Shown: positions 1-4,191 of the stretch, in pieces
Layout of the letters: every line of letters starts with the position of its first letter
Position numbering within the stretch: position 1 is the first letter of the stretch
DNA from: Deltaproteobacteria bacterium
Lineage (GTDB): Bacteria > Desulfobacterota > SM23-61
Length of the DNA stretch: 6,164 bases
NCBI GenBank assembly: GCA_026388915.1
Contig: JAPLIW010000419.1
Coordinates: 1 to 6,164, forward strand
Reading direction: 5' to 3'
Program-made: the position numbers and the translations under genes
Notes under the pieces: model-generated
What the model was told of the DNA's origin: nothing
Database searches by the model: none
The model's input: only the letters and a program-made list of their open reading frames with translations

Positions 1-193
1 AGTGCACGAGGGAGAAAATCGTTTTCTGGAAGGCCACAGCCTGGTCCTGGCTGCCGGCCTGACTCCCCTTCGGTCCTTATCGGAGGCTTTAAAAGAAAAA
101 GGGAAGCCCTTTTATGAAGTGGGGGACTGCCAATCTCCCCGGAATGTCCATTACGCCATTCTTGACGGGTTCAACGTTGGATATTCCATTTAG
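1..193 (+). CDS. C-terminal end of an NADH:flavin oxidoreductase (2,4-dienoyl-CoA reductase / old yellow enzyme type), 5' truncated by window edge
   Basis: The reading frame enters from the left (first full codon at base 2) and stops at TAG 191-193, leaving 63 visible residues. They contain LVLAAGLTPLRSL, followed by the FAD/NAD-domain ending VGDCQSPRNVHYAILDGFNVG. A 'GD(C/A)..PR....AI.DG...G..I' ending is typical of the C-terminal Rossmann domain of FadH-like enzymes, which join an FMN-binding TIM barrel to an FAD/NAD(P)H module and reduce enoyl or dienoyl thioesters or other enones. In that family the GD Asp contacts FAD. The barrel and the Fe-S cluster region lie outside the window, so the substrate is unknown. 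It could also be a stand-alone pyridine nucleotide-disulfide oxidoreductase, but the PR..AI.DG signature favours the OYE-linked form. No gene follows for about 580 bases, so it is probably the last gene of its operon. Confidence 0.75.
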   Translation, partial: VHEGENRFLEGHSLVLAAGLTPLRSLSEALKEKGKPFYEVGDCQSPRNVHYAILDGFNVGYSI

Positions 194-209
194 GATTAGG
201 CCCTGCTTT

Positions 210-224
210 CCCCGATCCTCGGGG
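210..224 (+). terminator. Short GC hairpin after the oxidoreductase gene, weak terminator candidate
   Basis: CCCCGA and TCGGGG form a 6-bp stem with a 3-base loop, 17 bases after the stop codon. A second small hairpin follows directly (GTGG, six A, CCAC at 224-237), and a T-rich stretch (TATTTTTAT) comes only at 243-251. There is no U-tract directly after the GC stem, so this is at best a weak intrinsic terminator. The position suits the end of an operon. Confidence 0.3.
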
Positions 225-395
225 TGGAAAAAACCACTGCTTGTATTTTTATCCCTTCGATCTATCTACCCAGTTTAACAATTGGATACGCACAGAGATA
301 GAAGGAGCAGAGGTCTGCAATTAGGGTATTAAACAGCCGCTTCTGAAATCAGGGTAAGAAATGGGAAACATCCTTGGGGGTGTGGCTTGAAACGG

Positions 396-417
396 ATTGT
401 GCTAAAATTGTGATAGA
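396..417. repeat. Imperfect tandem 11-bp repeat, left copy (related to 2133-2154)
   Basis: Two adjacent 11-mers, ATTGTGCTAAA and ATTGTGATAGA. The first 17 bases of the block match the perfect tandem pair at 2133-2154, which lies at the 3' end of an integrase remnant. On the minus strand the block could encode the last residues and stop of a related integrase (..QF-stop), but no further integrase coding can be recognised beside it. It is either a leftover integrase 3' end or a recombinase arm-type binding site. The region 194-395 to its left shows no gene, RNA or clear promoter. Confidence 0.6.
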
Positions 418-429
418 AATAACTCAAAA

Positions 430-468
430 AGACTGGAACAGATAGAATAGACTGGAATAGATAGAAAT
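430..468. repeat. Imperfect tandem repeat, two units of about 19-20 bp
   Basis: The unit AGACTGGAACAGATAGAAT (430-448) is followed directly by AGACTGGAATAGATAGAAAT (449-468), with one substitution and one added A. GATAGAAATAA also occurs just upstream (412-422) and again at the end of the second unit. The block is purine-rich and non-coding, and lies between the left 11-bp repeat block and the left tRNA fragment. The function is unknown. Confidence 0.7.
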
Positions 469-547
469 AAAATTCTTGTTTGATTTTGTTCGGTTACGGG
501 AAAACCGGACCAATATCAAGGGGTTAGAGAAATAGTGATTTTCGCAC

Positions 548-599
548 TCAAAATCCCGTGGGGCCTGGCTCCGTGTCGGTTCGATTCCGACCGCCGGCA
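548..599 (+). repeat. tRNA-Leu(CAA) 3' fragment, left copy of a 52-bp perfect direct repeat (att-like)
   Basis: The fragment runs from the anticodon loop (TCAAAA, reading CAA) through a long class II variable arm (GGGG..CTCC), a perfect T arm (GTCGG TTCGATT CCGAC) and the acceptor 3' strand CGCCGGC plus discriminator A. It is followed by TCA rather than CCA. The bases before it cannot form the anticodon stem (TCGCA against TCCCG), and no GCCGGCG acceptor 5' strand lies upstream, so it cannot be a functional tRNA. The 52 bases are identical to 2021-2072. A tRNA 3' half repeated in direct orientation is the classic footprint of tyrosine-recombinase integration. Leu(CAA) genes are a known target, for example leuX in enterobacteria. 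Confidence 0.85.
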
Positions 600-617
600 T
601 CATCTTTTTCCCCAAAG

Positions 618-722
618 CTGAAACCAGAGACCTCTGATTGCAGACCTGAAACCAGCACCGAACAACGGAGAACCAGGAACCAGTAACCAGTTTCACGCAA
701 AGGCGCCAAGATCGCTAAGCGG
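618..722. repeat. Cluster of short degenerate repeats (ACCAG-type and GCAAAGGCGCC-type)
   Basis: The 10-mer CTGAAACCAG occurs at 618-627 and 646-655. Three 7-bp units (GAACCAG, GAACCAG, TAACCAG) run head to tail at 670-690. They are followed at 691-722 by TTTCACGCAAAGGCGCCAAG and then ATCGCTAAGCGG. ACGCAAAGGCGCNAAG-like strings recur, as far as I recall, as interspersed non-coding repeats in many environmental bacteria, often near accessory genes. That point is from memory and unverified. The block lies just upstream of the ATPase promoter. Confidence 0.55.
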
Positions 723-739
723 AGGGAAGAACAAAGAAT

Positions 740-769
740 TTGACTTTGTTGTAAATATTCATATATACT
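740..769 (+). promoter_or_regulatory. Probable sigma-70 promoter of the ATPase gene, implying a leaderless mRNA
   Basis: TTGACT (740-745) and TATACT (764-769) each differ from the consensus hexamers by one base and are separated by 18 bases. Transcription would be expected to start about 7 bases after the -10 box, at or next to the ATG at 776. No Shine-Dalgarno sequence is visible before that ATG (TATACTGCCTAT), which fits a leaderless transcript. Confidence 0.55.
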
Positions 770-775
770 GCCTAT

Positions 776-1930
776 ATGCAACAGTTAATTCCAAGGAATC
801 GCCTTGCGCAACAGGTTCTTCGCTGCCTGAAGGAGTCACCAGCTACGGTGCTCCTGGGAGCTCGCCAGACCGGCAAGACGACATTAGCCCGCCAAATATC
901 CGGAAAACAAAAAAAGGTCCAATTTTTCGATCTCGAGCGGGCCGCAGGGCGGGAAGCACTATCAACACCCGAGCTGGCGCTGGGTGAATTCCGCGGCTTG
1001 ATCGTGATCGATGAAATCCAGCGGATGCCCGAGCTCTTCGAAGTGTTACGCCCCCTCTGCGATCGTCCTCGCAATCCGGCAAAGTTTCTACTTCTGGGTA
1101 GTGCCTCGCCGGACCTGGTCCAGGGAGTTTCAGAGTCGCTGGCCGGAAGGGCGCTGTTTGTCCGGGTGCCCGGTTTCGCCATCGATGAACTGGGAACAAA
1201 ATGGCAGAACCGCCTCTGGCTGCGGGGCGGTTTTCCCCGGGCCTGCTTGGCCTCAGCCGACGACTCGGCCTGGCGTTGGATGGAAGGATTCGTGACCACG
1301 TTTCTTGAACGCGATATCCCCCAGCTGGGCCTTCGCGTTCCCGCAGAGACATTGCGCCGTTTCTGGATCATGACCGCCCATTACCACGGCCAGATCTGGA
1401 ATGCGACCGAACTGGCGCGATCGATGGACGTCGCTCCCAACACGGCCCGTCATTACCTGGACATTCTCAGCGGGGCATACGTTCTGCGCGTGCTGCCGCC
1501 TTGGTTCGAAAACTTGAAGAAACGTCAGGTCAAATCCCCAAAGGTATATGTTCGGGACAGCGGGCTGTTCCACTACCTGCAGGGAATCAGTTCCATGGCG
1601 GGTCTCCGGTCGCATCCCCGATACGGCGCCTCGTGGGAAGGATTCGCACTGGAACAGACGTTGGCGATCCTGGGTGAGCGCGACGCCTACTGTTGGAGCA
1701 CCCTGCGCGGGGCGGAGCTGGACCTCTTACTCTTGCGCCGCGGCCGGCGATATGGGTTTGAGTTCAAATGCACGGATGCGCCATCCATGACTCGCTCGAT
1801 TCACGTGGCGCTTGAGGATCTGCAACTCGAAAGGCTTTATGTGGTCTATCACGGCGGGGAGAAGTATGCCCTGCACGCGCGTGTAGAAGCGCTTCCTTTG
1901 ACCGCTTTGCCAAACCTGAGGCTTGAGTAA
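776..1930 (+). CDS. AAA_14/DUF4143 family ATP-binding protein with a PD-(D/E)xK-like C-terminal module
   Basis: This 384-residue protein has the full layout of the AAA_14 plus DUF4143 family. The N-terminal P-loop ATPase has Walker A GARQTGKTT (28-36), Walker B LIVIDEIQ (75-82, with D79 and E80) and a GSAS sensor-like motif (108-111). A winged-helix-like stretch follows (about 208-243, WNATELARSMDVAPNTARHYL). The C-terminal half shows the DUF4143 signatures KSPKVYVRDSGLFHYL (253-268) and WEGFALEQ (287-294), then a nuclease-fold core with E314, D316, E329 and K331 (ELD...FEFK). Length and motifs look intact. Family members are abundant accessory genes in bacteria and archaea with no agreed role; the fold suggests ATP-dependent action on nucleic acid. 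The gene stands alone between two tRNA-Leu fragments and seems more GC-rich than its flanks, which suggests transfer. The ATG at 776 is chosen because the P-loop sits at the usual distance and the promoter ends just upstream. Confidence 0.9.
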   Translation: MQQLIPRNRLAQQVLRCLKESPATVLLGARQTGKTTLARQISGKQKKVQFFDLERAAGREALSTPELALGEFRGLIVIDEIQRMPELFEVLRPLCDRPRNPAKFLLLGSASPDLVQGVSESLAGRALFVRVPGFAIDELGTKWQNRLWLRGGFPRACLASADDSAWRWMEGFVTTFLERDIPQLGLRVPAETLRRFWIMTAHYHGQIWNATELARSMDVAPNTARHYLDILSGAYVLRVLPPWFENLKKRQVKSPKVYVRDSGLFHYLQGISSMAGLRSHPRYGASWEGFALEQTLAILGERDAYCWSTLRGAELDLLLLRRGRRYGFEFKCTDAPSMTRSIHVALEDLQLERLYVVYHGGEKYALHARVEALPLTALPNLRLE

Positions 1931-2020
1931 CAGGCCCATAAGCGTAAATGTAAATGGATTCAGACATAAATAATAGACTATTGAATATGGAAAGTTTTTT
2001 TGTGTGGCGAATGGAACGGT

Positions 2021-2075
2021 TCAAAATCCCGTGGGGCCTGGCTCCGTGTCGGTTCGATTCCGACCGCCGGCACCA
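2021..2075 (+). repeat. tRNA-Leu(CAA) 3' fragment with CCA, right copy of the 52-bp direct repeat (att-like)
   Basis: Bases 2021-2072 are identical to 548-599, and here the encoded CCA (2073-2075) follows. The T arm and acceptor 3' strand are intact, but the upstream bases cannot complete the anticodon stem (AACGG against TCCCG) or the acceptor stem. The preceding GTGGCGAATGGAACGGT (2004-2020) resembles a shortened tRNA-Leu D-arm region, so this may be a decayed tRNA gene rather than a bare att fragment. The CCA and the terminator 25 bases downstream suggest that the sequence to the right is the original tRNA 3' flank. Confidence 0.85.
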
Positions 2076-2100
2076 ACAAAATCAGATACTTGCGCAAAGG

Positions 2101-2129
2101 GCCTCCCGATCTGGGAGGCTTTCTTTTTT
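2101..2129 (+). terminator. Rho-independent terminator downstream of the tRNA-Leu fragment
   Basis: GCCTCCC (2101-2107) pairs perfectly with GGGAGGC (2113-2119) around a GATCT loop, followed by TTTCTTTTTT. It is a textbook intrinsic terminator on the plus strand. Its position 25 bases after CCA suggests it once ended the tRNA-Leu transcript; it would also stop read-through from the ATPase gene. Confidence 0.85.
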
Positions 2130-2132
2130 CCC

Positions 2133-2154
2133 ATTGTGCTAAAATTGTGCTAAA
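2133..2154. repeat. Perfect tandem 11-bp repeat at the integrase 3' end, right copy
   Basis: Two exact head-to-tail copies of ATTGTGCTAAA (2133-2143 and 2144-2154). They span the stop codon and last codons of the minus-strand integrase remnant. Seventeen of these bases recur at 396-412. Short direct repeats next to a tRNA attachment site could be arm-type recombinase binding sites, but their overlap with the integrase end means simple shared ancestry is equally possible. Confidence 0.7.
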
Positions 2155-2336
2155 CGCCGACCATTTTGGGCCACCCTTGAGACCTCCAACGCCTTTATCC
2201 CGATTTTCAGGCTCTCGGAATAATGGTGGGCATACCTTTGGGTGGTTGCAAAGGTCTTGTGCCCCATTAGCTTTTGAATTGTGTAAGGATCAATCCCAGC
2301 TTGGGCCAGGCGTGAGGCAAAAGTGTGCCGCAATAG
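2139..2336 (-). pseudogene. Tyrosine recombinase (phage-type integrase) C-terminal remnant
   Basis: Read on the minus strand, this encodes about 66 residues of the catalytic C-terminus of a tyrosine recombinase. LLRHTFASRLAQAGIDPYTI keeps the box II Arg, LMGHKTFATTQRYAHH keeps the downstream His and the Tyr nucleophile, and the frame ends at TAG (2139-2141 on the plus strand). The usual HDLRH is broken at its first two positions (here YLLRH), and upstream of that the frame reads AT-rich non-homologous residues (FFIF). The catalytic core N-terminal to box II and the whole DNA-binding domain are missing. The break lies near 2336, just before the GntR promoter. The gene's 3' end faces the tRNA-Leu fragment, a common layout for tRNA-integrating elements. 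The remnant cannot be active. Confidence 0.85.
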
Positions 2337-2354
2337 ATAAAAAATAAAAAAATC

Positions 2355-2390
2355 TTGACATGATTTTAATAATATGTTAGCTAACATTAG
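2355..2390 (+). promoter_or_regulatory. Promoter region of the GntR gene
   Basis: A consensus -35 box TTGACA lies at 2355-2360. With a 17-base spacer the -10 position falls at 2378-2383 (TAGCTA), which is a poor hexamer lying inside the palindrome 2374-2387. A strong -35 with a weak -10 buried in an inverted repeat fits a regulated promoter. The exact -10 box is uncertain. Confidence 0.5.
2374..2387. promoter_or_regulatory. Perfect 14-bp palindrome, probable GntR/FadR-type operator
   Basis: ATGTTAG followed by CTAACAT is a perfect inverted repeat with no spacer, 24 bases before the GntR start codon and overlapping the expected -10 region. GntR-family dimers often bind short inverted repeats with GT...AC half-sites, and GTTAGCTAAC fits that loosely. 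Autoregulation by the adjacent gene is the simplest reading. I saw no second copy in front of the MBL or ALDH genes. Confidence 0.55.
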
Positions 2391-2410
2391 TTTTTATAAG
2401 GATATATGTC

Positions 2411-3184
2411 ATGAAAAATATTATTTTTGCGCCAGTGCCCTTTGGCAGAGTGGCAGATCACATAGAAAAAAGGATAAAAGAGAAAATATTGAATGGAACC
2501 CTCGCAGCGGGGGACAAACTACCCACAGAAAAAGAGTTGGCTTCACAATTTGGCGTCAGTATAGTCACCTTGCGGGAAGCTCTGCGGTCCTTGCAGGTGA
2601 TTGGGCTTATTGAAAAAAAGAAGGGACATGGAGGAGGAATTTTTGTCTCGCAAATCAATGATGAATCCATTAAAATCTCCCTGAGTAGTTTCTTGAACTT
2701 TAAAGATTTGTCTATCCAGCACATTTATGAGGCGAGAATGATCCTTGAGCCCGCTTGCGCTAGATTGGCGGTCGAAAGAATAAGCCCTGAGGAAGTCATC
2801 AAACTAGAAGAAAATGTATCTTGGTGTGAAGAAATACTGAATAGGCCAAGCCAAGAATTCAGCGAACAGGTTTTTTTCAATATTGATGATAGGGCAATAG
2901 AGTTCCACAAAATTATTGTTAATAGTGTGCGGAACCCCATTGTGATTTTGAACTTTGATTATGTGATGGACTTTCTAAAAGAGTGTGAGCTGCAATTATT
3001 GGTGCCGGACAAGAATCATTCCATGTGGGTGATAAGCGATCACCGAAATATATTGGATTTTTTAAAAAATGGAGATGGGAAGAGAGGTGAAGAGGAAATG
3101 TACCTTCATCTTAAGAAAATCGAAGAATACGATATCAGGCTAAAAGAATTCAGAAAAGAACATCCAGAGAAAAAAGTCTTCTAA
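2411..3184 (+). CDS. GntR-family transcriptional regulator, FadR subfamily (FCD domain)
   Basis: This 257-residue protein has an N-terminal winged helix-turn-helix (about 11-80) with the GntR hallmarks LAAGDKLPTEKELASQFGVS (31-50), TLREALRSL (53-61) and a basic wing ending GGGIFV. An all-helical FCD ligand-binding domain follows (about 100-245). FCD metal or ligand residues visible are H166 (IEFH), H211 (SDHRNIL) and H233 (MYLHL), with the usual 22-residue spacing between the last two. The Asp expected four residues before H166 is Ala162; the nearest Asp residues are 159 and 160. Family members usually bind organic acids or acyl-CoAs and repress a neighbouring catabolic operon. AAGGA (2398-2402) sits 8 bases before the ATG. 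The gene is clearly more AT-rich than the MBL and ALDH genes, which suggests separate acquisition. It probably controls itself and the downstream genes. Confidence 0.9.
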   Translation: MKNIIFAPVPFGRVADHIEKRIKEKILNGTLAAGDKLPTEKELASQFGVSIVTLREALRSLQVIGLIEKKKGHGGGIFVSQINDESIKISLSSFLNFKDLSIQHIYEARMILEPACARLAVERISPEEVIKLEENVSWCEEILNRPSQEFSEQVFFNIDDRAIEFHKIIVNSVRNPIVILNFDYVMDFLKECELQLLVPDKNHSMWVISDHRNILDFLKNGDGKRGEEEMYLHLKKIEEYDIRLKEFRKEHPEKKVF

Positions 3185-3352
3185 TAGTGCCGCATAGGAA
3201 TAGAAAAAAGATCTGCCCTGAAAGGACCTTCAACCTCGGAATAGGAGTAACTGGAAGCAAAATAATTCGGAAAAAATTCATCAGATTTTACCCCGTTCGC
3301 TAGCTGGGCTCGGAAGAACAACCCAAAAGGGAAGGAAAATCCGGTGTAAGAC

Positions 3353-4135
3353 ATGAACGGCTGGCAAATCAAAGTTTTATATTACGGCAAAATCCAACTT
3401 CCTAAATCCGCGTTGTCGCCGGGCCTCGACGTTGGATTGATCATCGACGCACCGTATTTGGGTTTTCTCCTGCAAAGCGGCTCCAGAAATATCCTTGTGG
3501 ATACCGGGCCGCAGAAACAAGGGACCACCAATAAGGGCTGGGGCGGTTATCCTGCGGATATAGAGGAGAAGCCTTTGGAAAAGGCGTTGTGCGGATATGC
3601 GGTCACCCCTGGGGAAATTGACACCGTTCTTTTCACTCATCTCCATAGAAGCCATTCAGGAAATCTACAGGCATTGGCCAAGGTCCAATTCGTTTTCCAA
3701 AAGGATGAATGGCTGTCCCTTCTAGACCCCTTACCGTTAATCTCCTCCGCTGAGGAGTATGATCCCTCCTACGTTGATGTCCTGAAATCGATGAACTGCG
3801 TGAAGGTGGAGGGGGACCTTGACTTGGAGGACGGAATCAGAATCATCAAGACCCCCGGCCATACCCCCGGCAGTCAATCTATCCTTGTCCAGACCCCAAA
3901 AGGGGACCGAATCATTGTCGGAGACCATTGGCCCTTCTTTTTTAATATCTTTCCGCATAGGGAGCTTCGGGACCTGTATGACAACCGTCATTCCATTACT
4001 CCCCCACCGACCACCGTTGGGGGATATATTCCCTCGAATCTGGTTTGCGATTGCGGTGATTATATCGCCAGTTCGCAGAAAATCAGAGCGCTGATGGGAA
4101 ACTCTTCGGACTGTCTACTTACTGCCCGGGCATGA
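3353..4135 (+). CDS. Metallo-beta-lactamase-fold hydrolase, N-acyl homoserine lactonase-like, probably frameshifted at its 3' end
   Basis: The 260 residues follow the lactonase-like MBL layout: N-terminal IKVLYYGKIQLPKSALSPG, NILVDTG (46-52), metal motif THLHRSHSGN (95-104), TPGHTPG (167-173, H170), VGD (189-191, D191) and a C-terminal PSN...DY..S..KI stretch (227-244). Two features are odd. The HxHxDH motif reads HLHRSH, with Ser100 at the second-metal Asp position. The frame also ends ..DCLLTARA just where relatives read LLPGHE; that motif lies in the +1 frame at 4119-4139 and would end at TAA 4161-4163. The active form, if any, would hydrolyse an ester, lactone or thioester; true AHL lactonase activity cannot be inferred. 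ATG 3353 is the first possible start because TAA lies in frame at 3347. AAGGA (3332-3336) is 16 bases away, so the ribosome site is weak. The gene precedes the ALDH by 56 bases and likely shares its transcript. Confidence 0.8.
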   Translation: MNGWQIKVLYYGKIQLPKSALSPGLDVGLIIDAPYLGFLLQSGSRNILVDTGPQKQGTTNKGWGGYPADIEEKPLEKALCGYAVTPGEIDTVLFTHLHRSHSGNLQALAKVQFVFQKDEWLSLLDPLPLISSAEEYDPSYVDVLKSMNCVKVEGDLDLEDGIRIIKTPGHTPGSQSILVQTPKGDRIIVGDHWPFFFNIFPHRELRDLYDNRHSITPPPTTVGGYIPSNLVCDCGDYIASSQKIRALMGNSSDCLLTARA

Positions 4136-4163
4136 GCCTTCTCTTTTATTGGATACGCTGTAA
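4119..4163 (+). other. Out-of-frame C-terminal tail of the MBL gene (+1 frame, carries the PGHE motif)
   Basis: Read from TTA at 4119, this stretch encodes LLPGHEPSLLLDTL and then TAA at 4161-4163. LLPGHE is the conserved end motif of lactonase-like MBL proteins and supplies the last metal-binding His. It is in the +1 frame relative to the gene that stops at 4135. Removing one base in about 4113-4121 would give ..DCLL(L)PGHEP.. as one continuous protein, still ending 28 bases before the ALDH start. The motif is too specific to be chance, so an indel (mutation or sequencing/assembly error) is the likely cause. Confidence 0.75.
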
Positions 4164-4178
4164 AGAAATCAAGCTTTG

Positions 4179-4185
4179 AAAGGAG
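4179..4185 (+). promoter_or_regulatory. Ribosome binding site fixing the GTG start of the ALDH gene
   Basis: AAAGGAG lies 6 bases before GTG at 4192. This strong site supports the non-ATG start, and the resulting N-terminus (KNFINGEWI) matches the family start. Confidence 0.8.
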
Positions 4186-4191
4186 TTCAAC

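Larger units (their letters stand above)
548..2072. mobile_element. Candidate minimal tRNA-Leu islet: direct-repeat-bounded segment carrying one ATPase gene
   Basis: This 1.5-kb segment is bounded by two identical, same-orientation tRNA-Leu 3' halves and holds only a DUF4143-type ATPase plus short degenerate repeats. No integrase lies inside. A tyrosine recombinase remnant lies just outside the right boundary. The integration reading follows from the repeats and from known tRNA-site integration. It remains open whether the ATPase segment moved as a unit or is what is left of a larger island after deletion. A duplication of the tRNA fragment by another route is also possible. Confidence 0.45.

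Noticed and set aside
424..781. Two minus-strand reading frames across the left tRNA fragment (containing GIEPTRSQAP and RNRTDTEPGPTGF)
   Set aside because: These are the well-known false proteins made by translating the antisense of a tRNA-Leu/att sequence. They have no ribosome site and coincide with the repeat.
772..1371. Minus-strand open frames opposite the ATPase N-terminal half
   Set aside because: Arg/Ser-rich shadow translations of a GC-rich gene whose plus-strand product has intact Walker motifs.
1990..2075. An intact tRNA-Leu gene ending at CCA 2073-2075
   Set aside because: Neither the anticodon stem nor the acceptor stem can be closed with the upstream bases, so only the 3' half is present.
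3181..3372. A 63-codon minus-strand frame filling the gap between the GntR and MBL genes
   Set aside because: It overlaps the ends of both flanking genes and shows no ribosome site or recognisable motif. I could not support it as a gene.
4113..4124. Programmed +1 frameshift at CUU-A, similar to the CUU-to-UUA slip known from yeast Ty1
   Set aside because: The slippery codon resembles that case, but there is no known bacterial parallel and no stimulatory structure or rare codon that I can see. A simple indel or sequencing error is more likely.
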